Assembly: GCA_018818065.1 (NCBI GenBank)
Contig: JAHISV010000012.1
Location: 558,001-622,000, forward strand
Source: Bacteroidota bacterium
GTDB lineage: Bacteria > Bacteroidota > Ignavibacteria > Ignavibacteriales > Melioribacteraceae
Reading direction: 5' to 3'
DNA length: 64,000 bases
Numbering within the stretch: the first letter of the stretch is position 1; the number at the start of each line of letters is the position of its first letter. The notes under the pieces were generated by a model. It was not told the DNA's origin. It saw only the letters and a list, made by a program, of their open reading frames with translations, and did no database searches. Positions 51,702 through 59,974 of this stretch are shown piece after piece. The translations under genes and the position numbers were made by a program.

Positions 51702-51896
51702 TTATGATTCGTCCTTTGTAGTACGTATTAACCCAACACCCGCAATAAAGAAAATAAGACCGATTATGCCGTAAACCATAGACGCTTTAATATTTCCTAT
51801 CCAACTGGTATTACTTGCAAATAATACCGAGGCATAAATAAGACCACCAATTCCGAGTACAGTAAGCACTCCTCCGAAGATTCTTTTCATATTCAT
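51702..51896 (-). CDS. Two-span small membrane protein
   Basis: 64 residues, two membrane helices (about 5-26 and 38-57), basic tail (R-T-T-K-D-E-S). Start M1 or M3. First gene of a pair with HPF/RaiA, led by the promoter at 52057. No family recognised. Confidence 0.6.
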   Translation of the reverse strand: MNMKRIFGGVLTVLGIGGLIYASVLFASNTSWIGNIKASMVYGIIGLIFFIAGVGLIRTTKDES

Positions 51897-52056
51897 AAGT
51901 TTCTCTTTTTTATTTAAGGATTTGCTAAAACATTTTTTCTATTCTAAAAACTTTATTACAAAAACAGTCAAGCATATTAAATTAAAATAACCGCCTTAGT
52001 GAACCGTTATAGATGCTTGTTGATAGCTTCTCCCTACGTTTAATGATTACTTTAAT

Positions 52057-52125
52057 ATAATAAGAAGTGATTCAGAATTGTTCAATCGTCCAAAAGGATG
52101 AAAAAGGAACTACACCTTTTGCCAT
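52057..52125 (-). promoter_or_regulatory. Stress-regulon promoter element, copy 13
   Basis: Operator 52083-52125. The arms CAAAAGG (52091-52097) and CCTTTTG (52115-52121) form the cleanest inverted repeat of the set. -35 TTGAAC (52080-52085), 17-bp spacer, -10 TATTAT (52057-52062). Serves the membrane-protein/HPF pair. Confidence 0.82.
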
Positions 52126-52235
52126 AGTTGAATGTGTTTGGAGATAAGAAACAGTTGATTAGTTTCAAGCAAGAACCTTTTCCGGGGTGAGAAATATCAG
52201 ATAATATGTGAAGAGGAAAAATTCTATTTAAAATA

Positions 52236-52263
52236 AAAAATCCCGGTGTTTGCCGGGATTTTA
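52236..52263 (-). terminator. Rho-independent terminator of cspA
   Basis: AAAAATCCCGG / CCGGGATTTT stem with a 6-base loop, 20 bp past the cold-shock gene stop; T-run present. Confidence 0.88.
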
Positions 52264-52282
52264 AAAACAATAATAATCAGTT

Positions 52283-52495
52283 TTAATTCATCACTCTAAC
52301 TTCTGAGGCTTGTAATCCTTTATCACCCTGGACAACCGTATACTCAACTTTATCATTTTCTTCTAAAGATTTGTAACCATCGCCAATTATTGACTTAAAA
52401 TGTACGAATACATCATCGCCACTTGACTGCTGAATAAAACCAAAACCTTTTTCGCTGTTAAACCATTTAACAGATCCTTCTTTGCGCTCTGCCAT
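52283..52495 (-). CDS. CspA-family cold-shock protein
   Basis: 70 residues, the normal length. RNP motifs are present: K-G-F-G-F-I (about 16-21) and V-F-V-H-F (about 30-34), with W-F-N-S-E-K. RNA chaperone that melts secondary structure. AAAGGAG precedes the start and a strong terminator follows. The 321-bp region upstream (52496-52816) holds no gene and no stress element; it may contain a long leader as in other csp genes, but I see no recognisable cold-box. Confidence 0.95.
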   Translation of the reverse strand: MAERKEGSVKWFNSEKGFGFIQQSSGDDVFVHFKSIIGDGYKSLEENDKVEYTVVQGDKGLQASEVRVMN

Positions 52496-52816
52496 AACAG
52501 TGCTCCTTTGTAACTAATTGAATAATAATTTTGACAGGGCTCTAAAATCTATAGGAAAGTTAAGAATTACTTCTACTTCAACATTTACGATTACACACTT
52601 CTTTGGAGGGTGTTCTTTAAAGTTACTGCCTTGCAATAACAAACATAGGCAAAGTATTTACTGAAACCTAATTATCATTTAAAAGTCAGATTGGCAATGA
52701 CGGCTTTTATCAGGTGTATTTTCTTTCAAAACAATTTAGATAATCCTATTTCACTAAAAATAATTCAAAATATGGTCGATTGATTATTTTTTAAGCTGAG
52801 GCTTATCAAAGGATTA

Positions 52817-53506
52817 TTAATCTAATAAAGAGGTGTTATCCATTGCCGTATTATAGTTGTCAGATATATGGGCATGTTTAGCAATTTGCACACGGGTGTG
52901 CAGAGCTAGTTTTTCAAGTATATTGTGAACATGGCTCTTTACCGTATAAGGTGAGAGATGAAGTTTTTGCGCGATTTCCTTATTAGTCAAACCATCAGCA
53001 ATCAATTCAATTACCTGCCGCTCTCGGTTTGTCATACTTACAGAATCCCTTAAAATGGATGGATTGGGATCACTTACGGCCTGATTTATTATCTGGGAAA
53101 ACAATGAACCAGTTAGATTTGGTGGTAAAATCTGAGCTCCTTCATAAATGGATCTGATTGTAGTCAGGAAATCATCAATGGTCGCATCTTTAAGAATAAA
53201 ACCTGAAACACCAGCCTGAACAAAATCCAAAACATCTGCCTGGGCTGGAATTAGATCCATGACTATCACCTTGGTTTTGGTAACTTCTTTCTTTACTCTT
53301 TTCAAAATATGCAGACTATTTTGATCGCTTAACCCCAGATCCAGAAGCAGAATATCTGGTTTGTGTTTGCCAATCATTGGCAATACGTTCTCACCATTAC
53401 CTACAGCAGCCGCAATATTCATGTCGGACTGCTTCTTAAGCATAGCGGCAATACCATCTCGTAACAGCCTGTTGTCTTCAATAAGTACTATTTTAATTTT
53501 TTTCAA
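52817..53506 (-). CDS. NarL/LuxR-family response regulator (B)
   Basis: 229 residues beginning with TTG 53506. Receiver (E-D-N near 11, Asp in I-L-L-L-D-L-G-L near 56, F-I-L-K-D with the conserved Lys) and LuxR HTH (M-T-N-R-E-R-Q-V-I-E-L-I, N-K-E-I-A-Q-K-L, T-V-K-S-H-V-H-N-I-L). As in regulator A, Asp replaces the Thr/Ser switch residue (V-I-V-M-D-L-I-P). No kinase is adjacent. It is the intact form of which 48296-48690 and 50014-50358 are broken relatives. Candidate regulator of the block. Confidence 0.9.
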   Translation of the reverse strand: MKKIKIVLIEDNRLLRDGIAAMLKKQSDMNIAAAVGNGENVLPMIGKHKPDILLLDLGLSDQNSLHILKRVKKEVTKTKVIVMDLIPAQADVLDFVQAGVSGFILKDATIDDFLTTIRSIYEGAQILPPNLTGSLFSQIINQAVSDPNPSILRDSVSMTNRERQVIELIADGLTNKEIAQKLHLSPYTVKSHVHNILEKLALHTRVQIAKHAHISDNYNTAMDNTSLLD

Positions 53507-53844
53507 TAATTTTCCGGCTTAATAAACAATTACTACTCCAGCGAAGTGATTTCCTTGGTCATCTATTCTTTTCCAAAAAGAGGACTTATATTTTAATTGT
53601 CATCGGTAAAAGATAAACGAATTCTGAATATATGCAAACAAAATTCGATTAAATGTGCGCTGGAATAGGCATAAACATTCGAGAAAAAAGAAATTTCGAA
53701 GTTTTTTTTATTTAATTCCAGGATTTCTATTGGTCTGTCTGAATTTACCGGCCCAGTTCCAAACATCACTGAACCTTCTCTTATATAAGTTCTTTAACAA
53801 AATTTTCCGTTAATATGTTCTAAAAATTCAACTTTCTGCCCGGT

Positions 53845-54232
53845 TGTCCCTATCCAAAACCTCTCCCGTATGTAAAACACACCCTTTTCGCATAAACTCC
53901 TTGATATTTATATATTTCATACAACTCTTTTAACTAACAGAGTATTCCTTATGTTTATATCATTATTCCTATTTCTTAATGGTTAATGGGTTGCATCATT
54001 ACTATTTCAGAAAAGCTGCTTAACAATTTTCCAAGTTATACCTTCATCATCAAGTCTTCGTTGATCGATCCAGAATTATTTACATTTTTTGCTAAAACCA
54101 CTTCGATCAAATTGGTTTTCAAGAATTTCCAATTTCAATTAAATCGTTTCTAACTTTTGACTCAATGACACCCGTAAAATCGACTTAGTTTTTAGGTAAT
54201 ATTCTTATCGGATTAGGTTTGGGATAGGGACA
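53845..54232 (+). mobile_element. 388-bp internally deleted IS derivative (MITE-like)
   Basis: Left end TGTCCCTATCCAAAACCT (53845-53862) and right end AGGTTTGGGATAGGGACA (to 54232) form 18-bp terminal inverted repeats with one mismatch. The right part (53983-54221) matches the 3' end of the IS at 58582-59792, including the last transposase codons (V-N-G-L-H-H-Y-Y-F-R-K-A-A), while the rest of the transposase is missing. No target duplication is evident. The preceding 53507-53844 shows nothing recognisable. Confidence 0.75.
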
Positions 54233-54409
54233 CGTCTACACAGACACCATTTAAAAACAAAAAGCTCGAAAACGGCTTAAAATCGCTGTAATCGAGCTTT
54301 TAAAAATAGTAGCGGAGAGTTAGGGAAACTGCGCAACGTATGATTTTAGCTTAAAAATGAGGTTTTGAGACCAAAAAAAGACTAACTATTTTCCTCTTTT
54401 TCCCAGCTC
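54222..54409. repeat. Direct repeat L flanking the Fic-TOTE unit
   Basis: Matches 59782-59969 at a constant offset of 5,560 bp; the first 111 bp (to 54332) are identical, then similarity declines. With the preceding IS end the match extends to 53983 (about 427 bp without gaps). Contains a hairpin (54260-54301) and a tRNA-Ser-like remnant. Confidence 0.85.
54312..54372 (-). pseudogene. tRNA-Ser-like remnant (left copy)
   Basis: GCGGAGAGTTAGGGA at 54312-54326 equals the 3' end of the tRNA-Ser at 62306, and GGTTTTGAGACC at 54361 resembles its anticodon arm at nearly the same distance (49 against 46 bp). The T-arm and the rest are degenerate. The 54410-54727 stretch beyond has no gene; it holds one more CGTCTACACAGAC (54553-54565). 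Confidence 0.45.
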
Positions 54410-54727
54410 CATTTTAGATAATTCCAGGACTCTTCCTTGCCTTCAGTAAAAACCGGATCTAAAACATATTCAAAATATTTCGTTTTTAGCTTAAATATCT
54501 AGCTTTTCAAAATGTTGTGCCCATTTTGTGACCGAGACGTTTCCAATTACACCGTCTACACAGACTAGGCAGAAATTAATAAAATATAGATTCTCTGTAT
54601 TTTCTATTCATTAAAAAATTCTCACGTATAGAAAAGCAATGTTTCCTATACATGATAACATTCTCATATATACAAGGCTAACGTTTAGATATATGACAAA
54701 CTCTTTAGATATGATAAATAAGGCTCC

Positions 54728-55852
54728 CTATTCATAAGGTGGATTTACTGTTTGAATAGGAGTTGAATTTTCAACTATTGTCTCACCTTTAAATAGATTG
54801 TACAATGGAGTATTTATATAAAAGTTTGTTCGCCATATCTTTTGTTTTTCTAACAAACCTAATTCAACCAATTGTTCAAGGTATCTTCTTGCTGTGATCC
54901 TTGAAACATTTAGATCCCGCATTAGAAATTCAATTTTAGTGTAAGGATGTCTAAAGAGATTATTTAAAAGATCCTGGCTATAAATTTTAGGTAAATCATG
55001 CCTAATACGATGTTTATAATCCAGCATCGTTTGACGTATACTTCTGATTAGCCCAATTGTTTCCTTAGCTGTTTCTTCAACTCCGGTTAGCATGTAGAGA
55101 ATCCAGTCTTCCCAGTTGTCATTATCCCTCACATTTTGCAACAATCGATAATAATCAGATTTATGCTTAATAATATAACGGCTTAGATAAAGAATCGGCA
55201 AATCTAATAAATCATTCATTACCAGATAAACAATATTTAAAATTCTACCAGTCCTTCCATTCCCGTCATAGAAGGGATGAATGCTTTCAAATTGAAAATG
55301 AATAATTGCCATTTTTACCAAAGGGTCCACATCTAGCACTGCTTTATCATTGATAAATCTTACAAGATTGTCCATCAGATCAATAATCAACTGAGGATTC
55401 TGTGGTGGACTATACACTTTTTTCCCGGTTGTCTGATTTACTAAAGCTGTCCCAGGTAATTTTCTAAATCCAGCATCATTTTGTTCGAGAATTTTTTGAA
55501 TTTCTAAAACATGGTTGCTGCTCAAATATTTATTGTGGCGAACTAATTGAAATCCATGTTTTAAAGCTTCCACATAGTTGCCCACTTCCTTGGCCGAAGC
55601 ATTCACAGAAAATTCTTCGAAAAGCATAGCTTTATATAATTCGTCATGAGTAGTTATTATATTTTCAATTGCGGAACTGTCTTTGGCTTCCTGTAAAGCA
55701 AGAGTATTGATTAGAATGCTTTCGTTGGGAATAGTTGCCGCCATTCCTTTTAGTTCAGCCAGATAACGATGCGCTTCACTCAATTTTTTAAGTATCCTTT
55801 TTGATTCTAGTTCTGTATTTGGCGGCAATGGTTTAACGACATATTCATTCAT
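54728..55852 (-). CDS. Fic-family protein (class II, probable AMP-transferase)
   Basis: 374 residues from ATG 55852 (AGGAAC upstream; a TTG at 55888 is also in frame). The Fic core motif H-P-F-Y-D-G-N-G-R-T-G-R at about residue 200 is complete. The inhibitory helix motif S-S-A-I-E-N near 60, with its Glu, lies amino-terminal, as in class II self-inhibited Fic proteins. A winged-helix domain (about 305-360) closes the protein. Fic enzymes usually transfer AMP to hydroxyl groups of target proteins. It is divergent from the primase-helicase gene across a 200-bp gap, inside a mobile region, so a role in conflict or defence is plausible. Confidence 0.9.
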   Translation of the reverse strand: MNEYVVKPLPPNTELESKRILKKLSEAHRYLAELKGMAATIPNESILINTLALQEAKDSSAIENIITTHDELYKAMLFEEFSVNASAKEVGNYVEALKHGFQLVRHNKYLSSNHVLEIQKILEQNDAGFRKLPGTALVNQTTGKKVYSPPQNPQLIIDLMDNLVRFINDKAVLDVDPLVKMAIIHFQFESIHPFYDGNGRTGRILNIVYLVMNDLLDLPILYLSRYIIKHKSDYYRLLQNVRDNDNWEDWILYMLTGVEETAKETIGLIRSIRQTMLDYKHRIRHDLPKIYSQDLLNNLFRHPYTKIEFLMRDLNVSRITARRYLEQLVELGLLEKQKIWRTNFYINTPLYNLFKGETIVENSTPIQTVNPPYE

Positions 55853-56053
55853 AAGTGTTCCTGCATCACTGGTTCTAAATCTGTTCAAAATAAAACCGTA
55901 AGATTTGTATTTTTACTAATGATGGATTATCAATAATATAAATTAACAAAATTCCTTGTGTACTAAGAAATATTTTTTCTTCAAGTGTATTGAAATTAGG
56001 ATATTTCTTATATTAATATTATTAATAGTAAAAAACCACGGATATCTTTTCTA

Positions 56054-57112
56054 ATGAATGGACTAGATCAAAAAATTAATGAGGCTGAAAACGCACTCAG
56101 CTCCCTTAATGATAGACGGAAAGATCTAATTGAAAAAATTGCGTTACTAAAACAAGAGAAACAATTATCTCAAATAACACCAACTGTTAGTGTCGCAACA
56201 AAAAACAGCATTAGTATAAATAATCACTCATCGGAAAAAGAAAAAATTGATTTGTTCCTTTCGTTATTCAGAGGTAGAATAGATGTTTTTCCAAAAAGAT
56301 TTGAGAATAAAAAAACGGGAAAATCAGGATACAGTCCCGCATGTAATAATGAATGGATTTCTGGTTTCTGTAACAAACCCAAAATAAAATGCAGCGAATG
56401 CCACAATCAGCAGTTTATTCCAGTTAGTGAAAAAATAATTCGAAATCACTTAATCGGTTCAGATAGTGATTCACATTCAAAAATAGATTACGTAATTGGA
56501 GTATATCCATTACTTCAAGATGATTCATGCTGTTTCTTAGCTATTGATTTTGATAAATCAAACTGGCAAAATGATGTTGCAGCTTTCCTTGATATTACTC
56601 GTGAATTAAATATTCCGGCTTCGCTTGAAAGATCCCGTTCTGGAAATGGTGGACATATATGGATTTTTTTCTCGGAACCCATTGCAGCCTCATTAGCTAG
56701 AAAAATGGGTTCATATCTACTAACACTTACAATGGAAAAAAGACCAGAAATTAATTTTGATTCTTACGATCGTTTCTTTCCAAGTCAGGATTTCATGCCT
56801 AAAGGTGGTTTTGGTAATTTAATTGCATTGCCTCTTCAAAAAAAAGCACGTGCTATTGGTAATAGTGTTTTTATTGATTACAAATTTGTTCCATATGAAG
56901 ACCAATGGAATTATTTGGGAAGCATAAGACGACTGACTAAATCGGAAACTGAAGTGCTAGTTTGTAGTGCTGCTTTGAATGAAATGATCTTAGATGTGAA
57001 GACAGTAAGCAATGAAGATTGTGAAGAGCCATGGCAGGTTACACCTTCGAAAAAGAAGAAGTTGTTTTTTAAACCAGGAGAATTAACGCTAAAACTAAAA
57101 TTAGTTCATTGA
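56054..57112 (+). CDS. TOTE-type archaeo-eukaryotic primase half (5' part of a frameshifted gene)
   Basis: 352 residues. A coiled start (1-40) leads to a zinc-ribbon-like region (C-N-N-E-W-I-S-G-F-C, C-S-E-C-H near 97-118) and an AEP primase core: L-A-I-D-F-D near 160 (the DxD metal site), G-N-G-G-H-I-W near 197 and F-D-S-Y-D-R-F near 237. This is the amino-terminal module of TOTE conflict-system proteins, which normally continue into a helicase. The frame ends at TGA (57110-57112) in the expected junction. The continuation I-E-K-E-G-L-P-P-S-L-I-N-A-L-I-R-L is found one frame over, so a small indel near 57103-57112 splits the gene. Sequencing error or natural decay cannot be told apart. Confidence 0.8.
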   Translation: MNGLDQKINEAENALSSLNDRRKDLIEKIALLKQEKQLSQITPTVSVATKNSISINNHSSEKEKIDLFLSLFRGRIDVFPKRFENKKTGKSGYSPACNNEWISGFCNKPKIKCSECHNQQFIPVSEKIIRNHLIGSDSDSHSKIDYVIGVYPLLQDDSCCFLAIDFDKSNWQNDVAAFLDITRELNIPASLERSRSGNGGHIWIFFSEPIAASLARKMGSYLLTLTMEKRPEINFDSYDRFFPSQDFMPKGGFGNLIALPLQKKARAIGNSVFIDYKFVPYEDQWNYLGSIRRLTKSETEVLVCSAALNEMILDVKTVSNEDCEEPWQVTPSKKKKLFFKPGELTLKLKLVH

Positions 57113-57197
57113 AAAAGAAGGTTTACCCCCCTCTTTAATTAATGCTCTAATAAGGCTGGCTGCTTTTCAGAATCCTGAATTCTTTAAAGCTCAAGCG

Positions 57198-58481
57198 ATG
57201 AGACTTCCAACATTTGATAAGCCTCGTATCATTAGTTGCCATGATGATTACCCAAAACATATTGGTCTTCCAAGAGGTTGCTTAGACGAAATTTGCCAGT
57301 TGTTAAACTCATTTTCAATTATCACTGAGATTAAAGACGAAATATATTCTGGTAAACTGATTGATGTAAACTTCTATGGTCAATTACGTGAAGATCAGGA
57401 AGATGCAGTCAATGAATTACTTAAATATGAAACCGGCATTCTCAATGCTACTACTGCATTTGGTAAGACAATTGTAGCTATTAATCTAATTGCAAAACGA
57501 AAAGTAAATACTCTTATACTCGTCCATAGAAAACAATTAGTAGATCAGTGGGTAGAAAAATTAAGCACATTTTTGCAATTGGATTCTAAAGATATAGGTG
57601 TTATAGGGGGTGGGAAAAGAAGAGTAACCGGGAGAATAGATGTAGCTATAATTCAATCACTAAGTCGAAAACATGAAGTTGATGAAATTATTTCCGATTA
57701 CGGGCAGATTATTGTTGATGAATGTCATCATATCTCTGCATATAGTTTTGAACTTGCTGTCAGGCAATCAAAAGCTAAATACTTCCTTGGCTTGTCGGCC
57801 ATTGTTACCAGAAAAGACGGTCATCATCCCATTGTTGTTATGAATTTGGGACCTATAAGATATAGTATAAATGCAAAAAAATTTAATGACCAAAGCTCTT
57901 TTGAACATCGAGTTGTGGTAAGAAAAACAAGTGCCCATTTTCATGGCTTACGAAATGAGAATGTGTATTCAATTATTGCTGAACTTTACTCAATGATTGT
58001 ATTAGACGAAGAAAGAAATAAACTTATTGTAGAAGATATAATTGCTGTAGTAAACGAAAAAAGATTTCCATTAGTTTTAACTGAAAGAAGAGAACACATG
58101 AAATTATTGTATGAAATCCTATCACCCCTGGTCAATAATGTCTTCTTACTTGAAGCTGGTGCAGGTAAAAAAAGAAAACTTGAATTGGAAGAAAGAATGA
58201 ATTTACTTCCAAATGATGAATCCAGAATAATAATTTCTACAGGGAAATATATCGGGGAGGGGTTCGATGATCCTAAACTAGATACATTATTTCTTACTAT
58301 GCCTATTTCTTGGAAAGGAACAATTGCACAATACGCTGGGCGCCTTCATAGAATAAATCATCTCAAAAAAGAAGTCTTGATATATGATTATGTTGATTCT
58401 AATTCTCCTGTTTTGCTTAAAATGTTTTCTAGAAGGATCAAAGGTTATAGAGCAATCGGATATAATATTGATAACATATAG
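57198..58481 (+). CDS. TOTE-type DEAD/DEAH helicase half (3' part of a frameshifted gene)
   Basis: 427 residues from the first in-frame ATG, but homologous frame starts about 85 bp earlier (E-G-L-P-P-S-L, then A-A-F-Q-N-P-E-F-F-K). SF2 motifs: I T-T-A-F-G-K-T near 92, Ia L-V-H-R-K-Q near 113, II D-E-C-H near 176, III G-L-S-A-I-V near 199 (usually S-A-T), VI Q-Y-A-G-R-L-H-R near 393. D-V-N-F-Y-G-Q-L-R-E-D-Q is the Q-region. With the upstream half the reconstructed protein is about 800 residues, near the lower end for this family. It ends 100 bp before an IS transposase. Translation from 57198 is possible but without a good ribosome site. Confidence 0.8.
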   Translation: MRLPTFDKPRIISCHDDYPKHIGLPRGCLDEICQLLNSFSIITEIKDEIYSGKLIDVNFYGQLREDQEDAVNELLKYETGILNATTAFGKTIVAINLIAKRKVNTLILVHRKQLVDQWVEKLSTFLQLDSKDIGVIGGGKRRVTGRIDVAIIQSLSRKHEVDEIISDYGQIIVDECHHISAYSFELAVRQSKAKYFLGLSAIVTRKDGHHPIVVMNLGPIRYSINAKKFNDQSSFEHRVVVRKTSAHFHGLRNENVYSIIAELYSMIVLDEERNKLIVEDIIAVVNEKRFPLVLTERREHMKLLYEILSPLVNNVFLLEAGAGKKRKLELEERMNLLPNDESRIIISTGKYIGEGFDDPKLDTLFLTMPISWKGTIAQYAGRLHRINHLKKEVLIYDYVDSNSPVLLKMFSRRIKGYRAIGYNIDNI

Positions 58482-58581
58482 TTTGTATTAGCTGTTCATT
58501 AATCCATCCTTAATATCAATAACGATTTTTAGCTAATATCGCTATTTTTATGTTTCACAAATTAACCCTTCAAAATCAATC

Positions 58582-59583
58582 ATGCTTCAATTTTTACTTA
58601 GTTTATTCAAATCTCGGACTCAATTACAATTAGAAATCATATTCCTCAGAATGCAGTTAGAAATTCTTAATAGAACGGCGAAGAAAATCCAGATAAAGAA
58701 CCGTGATCGATTCTTTTTCGTTTTCATGAAAAGAATTTTTACCAATTGGAAAGCAAATCTAATAATTATCAAACCCGAAACTGTTATCAAATGGCACAAG
58801 AAGGGATTCAAATTATATTGGAGAATTAAAAGCAAAGATAAAGGCGGCAGACCGAAAATTGAAAAAGAATTAAAAACTCTTATCCGACAAATAGCTTTTG
58901 ATAATCCTCTTTGGGGAGTTCCTCGAATCCATGGTGAATTATTGAAACTTGGTTTTCGTATTTCACAATCTACTGTACTGAGATATATGCCAAAAGGAAA
59001 TTGTAGAACTACCGGACAAAGATGGAAGACATTTCTTAAAAACTATTCTCGGGAAATATTTTCTGTTGATTTCTTTACGGTTGCGACTGTTAATTTTAAG
59101 AGAATCTATGTTCTTGTTTTCCTGGACCATTATAGGAGAAAAATTATTCATTTCAATATTACTTCAAACCCAACATCATTATGGACAGCTCAGCAGTTAA
59201 GAAATTCTCTATTTAACAGAGAACCTCCTAAATACATAATTCGAGATCGCGATAGTATTTTTGGAAACGCTTTTAATGAAACCTTACGTAACTTTGGTAT
59301 CAAACAAATTGTCACCCAATACCACTCGCCTTGGCAAAATGGATATGTTGAAAGAGTAATTGGAAGTATTCGGCGCGAATGTTTGGACCATTTAATAATC
59401 TTCAATGAAAATCATTTGAGAAATGTTTTACGTGAGTATGTTAGCTACTACAATAAATATAGAACTCATCTGGGACTGAATAAAGATTCACCTGAATCAA
59501 AGTCAATTCAGTGTAACGGGGAAATCGAAAAAACTCCTATGGTGAATGGATTACATCATTATTATTTCAGGAAAGCTGCTTAA
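58582..59583 (+). CDS. rve-type DDE transposase
   Basis: 333 residues, single-frame transposase of the IS3/IS481-like integrase-core class. Amino-terminal coiled and HTH region (G-F-K-L-Y-W-R, G-R-P-K-I), H-G-E-L-L-K-L-G-F, and the acid triad: Asp in F-S-V-D-F-F (about 163), Asp in I-R-D-R-D-S (about 222), Glu in Y-V-E-R-V-I-G-S-I-R-R-E (about 258). It ends N-G-L-H-H-Y-Y-F-R-K-A-A, a tail also left in the scars at 53983 and elsewhere. The protein is intact; the right IS end is present but no left end is seen. Confidence 0.9.
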   Translation: MLQFLLSLFKSRTQLQLEIIFLRMQLEILNRTAKKIQIKNRDRFFFVFMKRIFTNWKANLIIIKPETVIKWHKKGFKLYWRIKSKDKGGRPKIEKELKTLIRQIAFDNPLWGVPRIHGELLKLGFRISQSTVLRYMPKGNCRTTGQRWKTFLKNYSREIFSVDFFTVATVNFKRIYVLVFLDHYRRKIIHFNITSNPTSLWTAQQLRNSLFNREPPKYIIRDRDSIFGNAFNETLRNFGIKQIVTQYHSPWQNGYVERVIGSIRRECLDHLIIFNENHLRNVLREYVSYYNKYRTHLGLNKDSPESKSIQCNGEIEKTPMVNGLHHYYFRKAA

Positions 59584-59792
59584 CAATTTTCCAAGTTTTT
59601 CCTTTATCATCAAGTCTTAGTTGATCGACCCAGAATTATTTCCACTTTTGATTAAAACCACTTCGATCATATTATTTGCCAAGAAATTTCATTAACAATT
59701 ATGTGGTTTCTTACTTTAGACTCCATGACATCAATAAATTCGACTTAATTCTTCTGTGATCTTAGTGTCGGATGAGGTTTTGGATAGGGACA
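58582..59792 (+). mobile_element. IS element, right end intact, left end not found
   Basis: The transposase gene plus a 200-bp 3' region ending GGATAGGGACA at 59782-59792. The matching left end (TGTCCCTATCC, as at 53845) is absent between the helicase gene and the transposase start, so the left end has been lost or replaced. Nearest left-type end is at 53845, so the whole 53845-59792 segment could in principle be moved by this transposase. Confidence 0.75.
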
Positions 59793-59969
59793 CGTCTACA
59801 CAGACACCATTTAAAAACAAAAAGCTCGAAAACGGCTTAAAATCGCTGTAATCGAGCTTTTAAAAATAGTAGCGGAGAGTTAGGGAAACTGCTTAACGTA
59901 TGTTTTTAGCTCATAAATAAAGTTTTGAGACTAAAAAGTGACTAATCATTTTCACCTTTTTCCTTGCTC
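59782..59969. repeat. Direct repeat R flanking the Fic-TOTE unit
   Basis: Partner of 54222-54409, offset 5,560 bp, first 111 bp identical. It starts with the IS right end and carries the same hairpin (59820-59861) and tRNA-Ser-like remnant. Confidence 0.85.
59872..59932 (-). pseudogene. tRNA-Ser-like remnant (right copy)
   Basis: GCGGAGAGTTAGGGA at 59872-59886 and GTTTTGAGACT at 59922 correspond to the acceptor end and anticodon arm of the tRNA-Ser at 62306; the rest is degenerate. Preceded by the AGCTCGA hairpin. Confidence 0.45.
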
Positions 59970-59974
59970 AAATT

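Noticed and set aside
18490..52125. The 13 dispersed repeats considered as REP/MITE elements
   Set aside because: All copies share one orientation towards a gene start and join a -35/-10 at constant spacing, which mobile palindromes would not do.
57126..57131. Run of six C as a programmed-frameshift site in the TOTE gene
   Set aside because: The second frame is already required upstream of this run (E-K-E-G-L precedes it), so the shift must lie near 57103-57112.
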